Shown here piece after piece: positions 37,340 to 47,380 of a stretch of 64,000 nt of DNA. Positions within the stretch are counted from its first letter, which is position 1. The number at the start of each line of letters is the position of its first letter. The stretch spans positions 83,310,354 to 83,374,353 of the forward strand of contig OZ018335.1 of assembly GCA_963969495.1 (NCBI GenBank), given 5' to 3'. The stretch is from Ceratothoa steindachneri. Its lineage: Eukaryota > Arthropoda > Malacostraca > Isopoda > Cymothoidae. Under the pieces are notes generated by a model. That model was not told the DNA's origin, searched no databases, and worked only from the letters and a program-made list of their open reading frames with translations. The position numbers were made by a program, and so were the translations under genes.

Positions 37340-38700
37340 GCAGTAGCACTCACCCCTAATCTAAAATGGCAACCTCGTTTGAAGATATTAATATCTTTCT
37401 GCATAACTGATGCAGGAAGATCATTCCACTGCTTTACCTTACTTGGCAAAAAGCAACGCTGAAACTGAGAAGTGTGGCAGCGGGGAATGCATAGTGCATG
37501 TGGATGTTGTCCATCCGCAAACCTTGTTGCTCTAGCAAAAGGTAGGGACTCATGAATTCAAAATAATAGTGGCAATTCGCAACTGAAGTAGTATTTATGG
37601 AATATCGACAAACAAGAAATCATCCGTCAATGATCCTAATCATAGCTAGCCCCATCAGAAAAAAACGGAACCTGCCTTCACAAGCAGCCCTATCTAAGAG
37701 ACACAGATCTCTGGCAGATGCGGATATCCAAACTGGATAACAATACTCAAGAAGAGGGAGAACAGAGGAACTGAAACAAGTGGCATTAATATCTTCATTA
37801 TTATCGATATATGAAGCCTTATGTACAATACCAAGTTTTCGGGCAGCATTAGCAGATACATTTAAAAGATGCTTCTCAAAAGTCAAGGAGAATCATAGGT
37901 AATGCCAAGGATGACTAGGGATTCCAACTCAGCAAGAAATGTATCTCTAACACAGAGTGGAGAATGAGGCGTCTCATTGGTATGGGATCTACTAACCAAG
38001 AGGGTCTTAGTTTTACTGGAATTAAGCTTCATACCCCAACGATCACACCATTTCATATTTTTTTCTAAATCACGATTTAGACTCATGGCAACTTGGTTTC
38101 TCATTGCGGGAGACCTGACTAATCCAACAAGTGTATTATCATCAGCATACTGAACAACCTTGTTTTCAAGCTCTTGTACCAAATCACTTGTGTATACTAA
38201 AAACAACAAAGGCCCAAAAACACTGCCTTGTGGAACTCCAGACACAACACGTCTAGGTTCACCAAAAACTCCATCTATGATAACACGTTGCTGTCGATCT
38301 ATTAAAAATTCGTTAAGGAGTATTAGGATGTAGCCACCTATTCCAAGGTTTTGTAGTTTAAAAACAAGTGCTTAATCGTAACACAATCAAAAGTAGCACT
38401 AAATTCCATCTGAACTAGTCTAGATTCAAAACCCTTGTCAAAATTATCTTTCATACTTCAAGTCAAATCTAAAATGTCATCATAAGTACCCAACTGCCTC
38501 CTATATGTATACTGACTTCTAGCCAGTAAGCCATTCGACTCCAGGCATCTATAAAAGGGCCTAGATATCAGCTTCTCAGCAACCTTAGAGAGCACAGGAA
38601 GTATTGAAATAGGCCTGTATTGACTACAAGCGGCACATAACATGCCCTTAGGAATAGGCACAACATTGCTCAATTTACGATTATCATGGAAGTTGCTTCG
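37340..38700 (-). pseudogene. Reverse transcriptase domain of the nested LINE
   Basis: The fingers read VVPIPKGMLCA, then YRPISILPVLSKVAEKLI (38,673-38,458). A broken palm carries SGVPQGSVFGPLLFLVYTSD and VVQYADDNTLVGL, with catalytic YADD intact (38,245-37,883). The thumb (37,886-37,620) has FEKHLLNVSANAARKLGIVH, LPLLEYCYPVW and LLDRA. The tail near 37,480-37,360 reads IPRCHTSQFQRCFLPSKVKQ followed by WNDLPASVMQ. Several frameshifts, for example near 38,250 and 37,885. Reverse transcribes element RNA at the nicked target. Confidence 0.8.
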
Positions 38701-39559
38701 TTTAACTAAAAATATATATAATCTACTTAACTTGGTGCTAAATCAGTAGACATTTTTTTAAGAACTAAAGTGAAAAAGTTGTTGGGATCGACTCCGCCCC
38801 TGCTGTCAAGACTGTCAAGTATCTTTTTAACATCCCTTACATAAAAAGCAGACCCAGTCAAACGAGGCTCAGGGTGGCAAGTGTCAGGGAGAGGAACTTC
38901 TTCAACTGAGTCTTGGCTTCAAAAGCTCGATGGAGTACCTCTGCCTTTTCTTTTGCACTAGTTGCTAGCTTTCCATTTGGGAAAAGTAATGGTGGGATGG
39001 TAGAAGTGTTAGAGTCAAAAATAGCAGACTTTAATTTAGTCCACTACAAATGAGGCTGTCTCATCTCTGCCAACTTACTCTCCAGATCATCATTATATAA
39101 TCTCCCAGCACGAACGTAAACTCTGTTGGTAGTACGCCGAGACTAAACAAAGAGCTCGAAGTTTTCTCTCATCCGATTACGCTTCTATACATTAAATTTT
39201 GTTTGCTTATCATGGTAGGCTCTCTTACAGGATTCATAAACCATGGCTGGTCGTTTGTACGAATCTTGATAATTCTACTAGGAACATGCTTGGCCAAACA
39301 GTAGCTAGCTCGAGATTTAAGCCAAACTCTTTTTTTGATCGTGACATTCGGGATATTCTGATTAACAGCTATGTCCATTCTAATGGAAGAATTATCTGAT
39401 GTCTCTAAATTTTAAAAGACCTTTGCATCTACAGCAGCTGGAGCATCTGTGAATACAATATCTATTCTATTACCTGAAATATAGAGGGGTTCCTGAATCA
39501 ACTAGAGACAATCAGCAGCAGTGCAAAATTCATAAGCTTACTTACCATGCTGATCAGTT

Positions 39560-40134
39560 ACATTAGAATTGAGCCATTCTTACAGGCCCACTAATTACAA
39601 AACAAGCTTTCCTATTTGTTGATTGAGCCAAGGCAATACCATCTAAAAGACAGTCATAAATAGAGTCGTCATGTCCTGGGTTACGGTACCATGCAAATCT
39701 ATATATATATATGATAATATTTACTATAAATCTTAAAACATACACTGAGCTCCTGGCGTATTTCGACGATAAATAAAATCAGGGCTAGAAAATCCTGGAA
39801 TAAGGAATTCTGAATTAGATTTATTACTTGTGACTAGGGTTTATGTAAGGAAAAGTATGTCATAATTCTTTGCATGAGCCTGAAGATCTAGAAAATTAGA
39901 TCTTAAACCCCGAATATTAGAATAGAGGACACTGCATTTCTTGTTATGAAACTGAGTAGCAGGTCCAGGGTTCAACTCAACATCTCCAGAAAGAATCAGA
40001 AACAAAAGCACTAGTAAAAGGTTTAAAACCCAAATATTTAATAAGGTAACAAAGGTAAAACCAGCAACAAAGTAAATATAGTCAACAACAACAATATATA
40101 CAAAGGATTGAGGAGCAAAAAAATCCATAAGCAA
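39560..40134 (-). pseudogene. ORF2 start of nested LINE: hydrophobic leader, 2A motif, endonuclease N-terminus
   Basis: The frame 40,134-39,841 has a long hydrophobic N-terminus (LLLVLLFLILS) leading into GDVELNPGP, followed at once by the endonuclease start CSVLYSNIRGLRSNFLDLQA and NYDILFLT. The endonuclease continues, after stops, at 39,745-39,563 with WYRNPGHDDSIYDCLLDG and KACFVISG (FVFVGDFN expected; the catalytic GDFN is lost). A 2A motif makes the ribosome skip one peptide bond between Gly and Pro, releasing the leader from the enzyme. In this family the leader may act as a signal-like or cleaved leader. The decayed copy shows the arrangement clearly but is not functional. Confidence 0.78.
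39961..39984 (-). other. 2A-type ribosome-skipping motif
   Basis: Eight codons read DVELNPGP, fitting the consensus D-V/I-E-x-N-P-G-P. It follows a leucine-rich stretch ending in SG and precedes the endonuclease domain. 2A sequences are known in APE-type LINEs of several animals. Activity is inferred from the motif only. Confidence 0.8.
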
Positions 40135-40564
40135 CTATAATAGAACCGGAAAAACTGGTCAACATGGCAAATTATCCGCAGAATCGCCACAAGACTGGAT
40201 AAGGACAGATGGAATGGATTTTGAAAATAAATATATAAAAAAATTATTAAGATTAAAATTAGAGCCATGGCATCCACCTGAAAAAAACCCTGTGAGCAAC
40301 CTTGCTCATCTAATCAGCTTGCCCTACACACCTTTGGAAAAAATCAGGTAAACGATAAAAAAGGAAAGTCAGACACTTGACTGTACCAGCAAGTAGAGAA
40401 CCCAAACCTAGAACTGTAGACTGACTTGTTACAAAGATTATGGAACCGTTCAACTGTGATGGAACAATGGTTTGATTTTGGAGTGTCCTTCTCCTAGAAG
40501 AGTTGCCTAACATGGCTAAAGATTCCCTTCTACCCAAACTGGCATGGTTTTATATCGGAGTTTT

Positions 40565-40690
40565 CCTTCTCCTAGCCTTTGCCGGAGGAGGCATACCCTA
40601 CAAGGCAGCAGTGGGTTTGAATTCATATTTCTCCTTTTCCTAGCCTTTGCCTAAAGAGGCATACCCTGAAAGGCAGCAAGAATTGGGCTC
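40565..40690 (-). repeat. Direct repeats in the 5' region of the nested LINE
   Basis: The block tagcctttgcc, then aggcataccct and aaggcagca, occurs twice about 66 bases apart (about 40,573-40,610 and 40,640-40,680). A partial third copy of its start (tccttctcctag) lies near 40,487. They sit upstream of ORF2 in the minus orientation, where LINE 5' promoters lie. A promoter role is inference. Confidence 0.6.
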
Positions 40691-40829
40691 TGATTAGACC
40701 GTGAGCCACTCGGTTACTTACATGCATTTAGTTAAGCAACAGGGGACCACGTGAAGGTAGCATGCAAGCAGTTAGGGGGCAGAGGCTTTATATTATTTAA
40801 GACTTAGGACCTATGCCGCATGCACTCCA

Positions 40830-42520
40830 ATTAATCCCCAAAAGACTCTCAATGGCGAGCTTAACCTCCCCAGATAAGACCTCGAAGACGACAGTGCCCT
40901 CAGCGCAGTTTCCGGCTGGCTTACTACAATTTATTCAACTGTTTTGTTGTTGTTATTGCTGTTGTTGTTGTTTCTTTGTAGGTCGCAAGTTCTTGCACAG
41001 GAGTTTGGTTGGCCTTCCCGCGATGCCGGAGCGTGCTTTCTGCTTGTTTCTCTTTTCCTTTTACCTTGTTTTATTATTATTGTTCTTTTTTTCTTTTACA
41101 TATTGTTATTTTAATGTATCCTAGTGCTAGAGTGTCGTGATTACGGCGACTTATGCCCAAATAGGTAGCAGCCAGACGGGCTCCTAAAATAATGAAAAAA
41201 AAAAAATAATGCTTCATTTTCTATCTCCACAAACAAAACTTTTCTCCAGATTCCCGGCCTACAGCGTCCGAAGTTCTTCCTCCGGGAAGCGTACGACCAT
41301 TCCCGTGAGGGATTTCTCTGCGGGGAGAGCCCCTGCATCTCCACCGAGCAAGGCCTTGAGGGCATATTTCTTCAATAGAATTGCCGCAGACTCAGGGCCA
41401 ACTGGGAGGGGCTGCGGAGCTCGTCTGCTCCTGCTTCCCGTTAGCCAGGTTTTTGAAGTAGACCATGCTAAGTGCGTTTCCACTGCCCACGCCCCGGGTG
41501 TATAACTGTTATACGACCTCACCAGCACGGGGTGGATGAACGGGCCGGAGTATATGCGATTTACATCCTGCATGATGTCTCCGTTCTTCTCTTCGCTATA
41601 GGTACCTCATTTCATCTAGTAGTTATGCAGCTGCACCTGGATAGGAGGTATCTCGTTATTTCCGAGTATATTGCACCGTCAGCTGACTTCAATTCGGGGT
41701 AATTCTGCCGCGTCGTGGCACGTTTGTCGAGGCCCTATTTCTTGATTGGAGATCTTAACGGTAGACACACCCTCTGGGGAGACTACTCAATTAATATCAG
41801 GTGCAAGTCATTGCCGACCTGATCGACGAGGGGGAGATAAATGTTATAAATGTTGATGTGTTTACGCATAGATGCCCGACAACCGCTTCATTTTCTTCTC
41901 TCATCTATCTTTGTGCTCTCCGGATGCACAGCCTGATTTTGGGTCAGGGGTGGTCGATGACCTCCATGGTAGTGATCACTTTCTCATTCAAATATCATTT
42001 TCTGAGGGACCATGCGCCCTAAAGCCCGCCCCGGTGGTGCTTGGTGCGGGCGCGGTGGTTCGCATATTAGGAAATAAGTGAATTTTTATCTTAGTTGAGG
42101 AGTTTAGGTTGCTTAATGAGGCCGTTGAGTTCTTCTCCGGCAACCTCATCGCCTTGGGCCTAAATCTTATTCCTAGCATGTCTGGCTGTTTTGCACGCCC
42201 ACCACTCTCGTAGTGGTCTGCCAAGTGTAAGACTGTCCCTCAAACAGAAGCGTTATACCTACATGCACTATAAGCACCGCCCGAACGATTTTACTTTCGG
42301 CAAATTTCGTCGCGCTAGAGCAAGGTTTCGGTATATTTCATAGCACACCCGACACTCTTCTTGGCAGGCATACGTGTCTTCACTTAACCCAAAGACGCCT
42401 CTAGCAGAAGTGTAAAAGCGAGTCAAAAGGATTCCGGGCAAGTTCTCGCAGAATCCTTTTCTACCGCTTGCTCCGCATTCTCTAGGAGATCTATCATTGA
42501 TCACTCTTTTCTCTGGCACC
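40830..42520 (+). pseudogene. I/Jockey-like LINE copy 1: endonuclease and linker
   Basis: Resumption of the interrupted plus-strand LINE. Endonuclease blocks: DVSVLLFAIGTSFHLVVMQL and RRYLVISEYIAPSADF (41,570-41,700), LIGDLNGRHTLWGDY with the catalytic GDLN (41,740), then LSLCSPDAQPDF and VDDLHGSDHFLIQISF with the catalytic SDH (41,890-42,000). The linker to RT (about 42,280-42,480) reads RARARFRYIS, SSWQAYVSSLNPKTPLAEV and KRVKRIPGKFS. RT is missing. The same blocks in the same order occur in copy 2 (48.4-49.4 kb). Stops and frameshifts are present throughout. Confidence 0.78.
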
Positions 42521-42529
42521 TTTTTATTT

Positions 42530-42830
42530 TTCCATTTCTTTCAGGAATATAACGTTTTTTGTGGTTTTTTTCATTGCTCCTATAGGTAAAATAACATAGT
42601 TTTCTTTTTTTTTTGTCTGTCATAGCACTCCATTTCTTTCAGGAATACAGCGCTCATTCGTATTTCAGGAAAATTCCCAGGTTGTTTTTTCGTTTGTTTT
42701 TCCTCTTCCAGTAAAATAATCATTGCATACTTTTTAAGACGGCAAAACACTTGTATATCTCTTTAGGAATATAATATGTATTTATATTTCAGGTTAAAGA
42801 AGAATTCTATTTTTATTACTAGGTTAAACA
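42530..42830 (+). repeat. Diverged tandem units upstream of a CR1 LINE
   Basis: The block ccatttctttcaggaata occurs at about 42,531 and 42,631, and a shorter form (tctctttaggaata) at about 42,756. Two are followed by a tttcagg repeat of their own end. Spacing is about 100 and 125 bases. The units lie directly before ORF1 of the CR1 element, as 5' UTR repeats of LINEs do. Confidence 0.5.
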
Positions 42831-42844
42831 GGCTTGTTTTTAAG

Positions 42845-43850
42845 ATGACTCCACAGAAACGTGTCTGTGCGACTGTTTTTGCTAACAAAAGGGCTGTTTT
42901 TGCTGGCCCACTTTGAAGGCAAACGAACAAATTGTAGAGGCTGTCTCTCTCGTGACTAGTTGGAAGTTGAGCTCCGTTGCCTAAATTAAGAGCTAGCAGC
43001 AGTATGTGCTAGGGTTGAGGAGCTGGAGACGCGAAATGATGGACGGCCTAGTTACTCACAGTTGGCAAGGGGCGACCCGAGAGTGGCCGAGCCCGCAGCG
43101 GCGCCTGCCGCACCGTATGTCCCCCGCGGACAACGAGGACCGGAGACACCTGCAATAGTTGGACGGCCCCACGGAAGTCAGACATCACAGGAGTCAAGAC
43201 GTGTGCGAACGGAGACGAACCTTTCCTGCCCATTCGTCGAGGAGTTGCGCCGAGACCCCTGAAGTGGAGGCTACCGGCAATAATGGCAAATAGATTTTCT
43301 CTTTTAGACGACTCACAGGATGAGCAAATTGAGATTCGCCTGGTGAGAGACTCCATCGTCAGGCAACATTTGGACGAATTTTGTAGAAGTAGACCTTCAA
43401 AGAGAAAGAGAGACTGCTACCCAGGGGGAAGACTCGAAAACCTGATATATTTGCTCGATCAATACACGAGTGGATCCACGTTGGAGACGGCTTTTGTGAT
43501 CCAAGTCGGGAATAACAATATTTTTTCTACCAGATCTGAAGATCTTCTGGTGAAGTACCGGGAGCTGATGCGTAAACTGAAAGAAAAGTGTAGGAATATT
43601 TATTTTTCAGTCATTCTTCCAGGAATAAGGACGTAGAACACTTTCTACGGAAAGGCACCTTACATCAATAACTGTGTAAAAGGTCTTTGCCAGGAGAAAG
43701 AAGTGCACTTTATCGAAACCTGGAACGACTTCTACGAGTGTGAAGACATGTTCCAGCTAGAAGGACTCCATCTGAATCAGGTTGGAGCTTAAAGACTTGG
43801 CAGAATATTTAATAATGCTGTACAGGTTTTTCGTGCAGGTCAGGTTTAGG
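42845..43850 (+). pseudogene. CR1 ORF1: coiled coil and SGNH esterase
   Basis: The N-terminal part (about 42,940-43,060) reads ELAAVCARVEELETRNDGRP, a short coiled-coil-like helix, followed by an alanine/proline-rich linker in the frame 43,062-43,262. The frame 43,283-43,636 then gives ANRFSLLDDSQDEQIEIRLV, VRDSIVRQHL (esterase block I with the serine) and FVIQVGNNNIFSTRSEDLL (block III, GxNN). After a TAG at 43,634, QLEGLHLNQVG (about 43,750) is block V with the catalytic histidine; the catalytic Asp of DGxH is Glu. Product class as in the CR1 ORF1 at 6-7 kb. Only a few stops, so this copy is younger or better preserved. Confidence 0.78.
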
Positions 43851-43914
43851 ATGCGGAGTCGGTGTAGCGGAATTCAGCATTCGACGCCCGAATAAAACGC
43901 TACCCTCCTTAAAC

Positions 43915-45487
43915 GTTTATTATGCCAACGCACGTAGTATGAGAAATAAAATCGACGAATTTAAGCTTCTTTTAGAAAATGAAAACTTCGATCTAATAGC
44001 AATTTCCGAGAGTTGAACCGATATTTTTAATAGAGACTTTATCGCTGAATTTAAAATCTTAGGTTACAATCACTTTTTCAAGGAGAGGTTTGGTAGAAGA
44101 GGGAGCGGCGTGATGTTGTACTGCAAATAAAATTTAAATCTCATCAAGGTTGCTGTGGAGAATCATAGGGATGCAGATATTGTATGCGCGAAATCATTAG
44201 CTGGAAACATAGTATTCAACACTATCGTTGTCTATAGAGCTCCATCCCAGACAGAAATATCAGATCAGCTTATGTTCCGCTTGCTCCATGACCTTATTGA
44301 ATTCACAGCTACGATAATAATCGGTGACCTTAACCTTTCAAATGTAAACTTTGCGGATGCTATTGCTGACAGAGTTGATCACAACTACTTCACTTCCTAG
44401 ATCATAACTTCCTTATCCAATGTGTTGATCGACCTACGCGAGGAAATAATATCCTGGACGTTATTTTAACGACAAACGAAAACTTTTTAAAAAATGTTAA
44501 AGTTGGCGAACCGCTCGGAGACAGCGATCACAGTTCTGTCAGATTTAAAATTGTTACAGGTTCAAACACTGACTCAAATCGTATGCTGGTACCTAACTTT
44601 AAAAAAATAAATTTTAAAGACTTTGAGCGTGTGTTCAAGAACGCCCTTAGTTCTAGGACTAATAATAACAACACCGTCACTACAATTTGGAAGGATTTTA
44701 TAACAAAATTCAGAAACGCTGACTAAATATACGTCCCAAGACATCCCAAGCAAAAGTCTACGGTAAAACCAAAGTGGTGGAACAATGAGATTAAGAACCC
44801 AATCAAACGGAAAGATCAGGCATATAAACGTTGCATAGATACTCACGGAGCACGTCCAGACGAATACCTAGAACTAAGACGCGGCGTCAAAAAGCTAATT
44901 AGAAAATTAAAGAAGAATTACGCAATTGAACTAGCTAGAAATGGAAAAGAAAATCCCAAGATGTTCTACCAGATGGTCAACAGCACAAATAAGGCAAACG
45001 ACTCAATTGGCCCACTTAAAAAATAGAAGGGAGATTTAATATATGACCCAGGGGCCATTGTCGAGATTTTAAATGATTTTTATGCGTAAGCTTTTACAGA
45101 GGAAAACATCGACACCATTCCAGACATTGATGCGCCAATAGTTATCGAAGAATCATTTATGACTAGTATTCAAGTAACAGACGAAGAGGTAATCAAACAT
45201 ATTGAAAATGTAAAGCTAAGCAAATCGCCATGCCCTGATTTGATCCATCCACGCCATCTGAAAGAGTTAAAAGAAATGATAACCAAGCCAGTCACCACAA
45301 TATTCAACAACTCACTCGAAGACTTTAAAAGTGCAAACATTACTCCGGTCTTTAAAAGGGGTAACCGACAAAGCTCAAATAACTAATGGCCAATAAGCCT
45401 GACCTCTCCAATCGGAAAATTGCTCGAATCTATTCTAAAAGAGAAAATAGTCGAACATTTAGACAAATTGGGTATAAATAAACATAT
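43915..45487 (+). pseudogene. CR1 ORF2: endonuclease and RT N-terminus
   Basis: The endonuclease begins YYANARSMRNKIDEFKLLLE, then FDLIAISES (43,920-44,015). It continues through the open frame 44,155-44,400 (ADIVCAKSLAGNIVFNTIVV, and catalytic IIGDLNLSNVN) and, after a frameshift, DRPTRGNNILDVILTTNENF and GDSDHSSVRFK (44,425-44,550). The linker has KPKWWNNEIK, AYKRCIDTHGARPDEYLELR and MFYQMVNSTNKANDSIGPLK. RT fingers: VKLSKSPCPDLIHPRHLKEL (45,159-45,386), DFKSANITPVFKRGN and PISLTSPIGKLLES. Stops occur near 44,016, 44,130, 44,398, 44,724, 45,024 and 45,384. The copy ends before the RT active site. Confidence 0.8.
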
Positions 45488-45499
45488 TTTCTTGATATT

Positions 45500-46165
45500 T
45501 AGATAAAACCATTATATATCACCAATAAATGAGATTTCAAATCTATGAAAAACCTTCCTCACAGTATCTTATCGCACATCTGCCACATAATGTTTTTTTG
45601 CAGATTTCAGAACTTCAAGCCAAATTTGTTTGATTTATTTGCTATATACAACAGGAATTTGCAACCTGCTTTGCATAGTAGTGATTGTCCATTAACTGTC
45701 ATATATGCTGCAGAAATAAATGCTTTTTGACAGTTTTGAATGAATGGATCCCATATTGAGGATGCTAAGAATAACTTATCTTGAACCAGATTCTTTTTCC
45801 TCTCACATTTTTTATCAAAGCGGATATATCTCGTTATTTCCAGAAATCTATTGTGGGGCATAGTTTCCCTAAATAAAGGGCATCCACAAAAGCAATTCCA
45901 TATATTCTTGATAGATAAGTTTCTTCCCCTAATAACGCTACGAACAATTATAAGACCAAGTAACTTTTATAATTCATCCAAACTAACAGACTAGTCGTTG
46001 TTCCTAGAAACCTTTTGCCCCTCATCAATTGCACAGTTCTGAATATTTCTAAGTATTGGTTCATTGAACAAAATTCTAAAGGAAGAAAGAGGACTCTCTC
46101 TGATTACTCGTGTTGTAGCGTATGTCGTAGGGCCCGACGGAAATTTTAGCACAAAGAGTTGAGAT
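45500..46165 (-). pseudogene. piggyBac-type (PGBD) transposase fragment
   Basis: On the minus strand: TTYATTRVIRESPLSSFRIL and FNEPILRNIQNCAIDEG (about 46,130-46,010), LGLIIVRSVIRGRNL, WNCFCGCPLFRETM, then the frame 45,861-45,607 with MPHNRFLEITRYIRFDKKCE, FIQNCQKAFIS and MTVNGQSLLCKAGCKF. This is the central part of piggyBac/PGBD4-like transposases. In active enzymes the TVDEQ block holds the first catalytic aspartate; here it reads TVNGQ, so activity is lost. One stop near 45,955. The C-terminal catalytic half is absent. The fragment abuts the truncated CR1 ORF2. Confidence 0.75.
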
Positions 46166-47380
46166 CAACCTCAAAATTGATGAAACCAATAAATCTATAT
46201 TCCTTCATCTAGGCTGCTGCAGGAAAGGCTATACAATTATTATCTATACATCAGAAAATAATGGATGTCAGTGAATCCGATTAGCAACTTTTGGAACTAC
46301 AAACCTGCGACCTCCTCAAATAAAAGATTCTGAATCGATATCTCTATTCTCCGAGAGGCAGAGTGTAAAAGCAGTCCAAAGCCATGAATCGTGAGAGAGG
46401 GCGCGGCCTTTAAAAAACATGTAAATGCCTGACCTCCGCCCAATGTCCATAAGAGCAAGAAAGGCAGAAACGCTGATCGTTCATGCAGATTATTACTCCA
46501 GAACTCCAGAGGCAGATACACTATGTAGCCTCTTACACTTGGTACCTGGGTGAGCTGCACATCATACTCGACTAAGTGGAAATTAAGGAAGCCCCGTTGC
46601 GAGCGTTAAAATGAGGTCTATTTTGAGGCTGGGAGATGTTCGTGATCTTTCTTCTCGCCTTAACTCAGTGCTACATTATTTTTTACTCTACGAAAATCTC
46701 CTTAAAATTTTTCCTATCTGCACTTTATACCTGGTTTATCTGTTCTCTCTTGGACCAAATGTAAAGTAAGGAATTCTCGTCATTGTTAAATTGAACTCTA
46801 TAATGGTCCTGAGAAAGATATTCGTGTGCTTCTCCTCGGCTCTTTTAACAATCTCTTTTTATTACCAGTATCCCCTCAACCCATGCTGTGTCATAAGAAA
46901 AGCTTCTTAACCTTAATAAACATATTTATGTAACACTAGCAGGTCGCAAAAGATTATGACTTGACGGCTCCTAGATGTCGGTGCGCGATTAATGGGAAGA
47001 TCGGTTTTGCTCCAATAACTCATCCTATGTGTAAAAAAGGCTGAACACTTCGCTGCGGCCAGTTTCATGTGCATAATGTTATACTGCTTATGGCGGGATG
47101 GTTGTACTTTGTTGTTGGCTTTGAGGCCAACTAAAAATTCTAGGGTCTTCTTTCTGATTCTGCCACAACAGATCTTTAGATCTTGGTTGTCCTTTCGACG
47201 GTTAATAAGACCTAGTTTTAAATACCCTGCATCGCATTGTCTCTATGCCTGCTCATTTGATGGCTGTGGCCCTCTCAGGCTTAGATCGGGATATTTGATA
47301 TCATTAGAGGTATTGCAACTTGGAAGGACCTCCTGAGCTGGATAAGATCAGCGACATGCAGTCTAGCCAGAGGGTAGTAT
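46166..47380. other. Unassigned spacer
   Basis: Short frames (46,560-46,297 minus; 47,067-47,336 plus) show no known domain. Its right end leads into LINE copy 2. Parts of 47.1-47.38 kb may be that element's 5' region. Confidence 0.35.

Larger units (their letters stand above)
37140..40800 (-). mobile_element. LINE with 2A-type leader, nested inside LINE copy 1
   Basis: Minus-strand non-LTR element. 5' repeats lie at about 40,690-40,565, an N-terminal hydrophobic leader ending in a 2A motif at 40,134-39,961, the endonuclease at about 39,960-39,000, and the RT at about 38,700-37,340. The 3' end is a short AAT run at 37,139-37,150. The type (YSNIRGLRSN, then RNPGHDDSIYDCLLDGIA) is one I associate with crustacean and other marine invertebrate LINEs. 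The element splits the plus-strand LINE, so it inserted later. Frequent stops make it inactive. Confidence 0.78.
42840..45490 (+). mobile_element. CR1-type LINE with esterase ORF1, 3'-truncated
   Basis: Plus-strand CR1 element: ORF1 (about 42,845-43,850) and ORF2 (about 43,915-45,487). It shares architecture with the minus-strand CR1 at 3.2-7.0 kb but is clearly diverged. ORF2 stops within the RT fingers where a piggyBac fragment begins near 45,500, so the RT palm is absent. Confidence 0.8.

Noticed and set aside
40038..40277. 79-codon hydrophobic frame overlapping the 2A leader
   Set aside because: It overlaps the true leader frame in the nested LINE and is more simply an alternative frame of the same low-complexity region.
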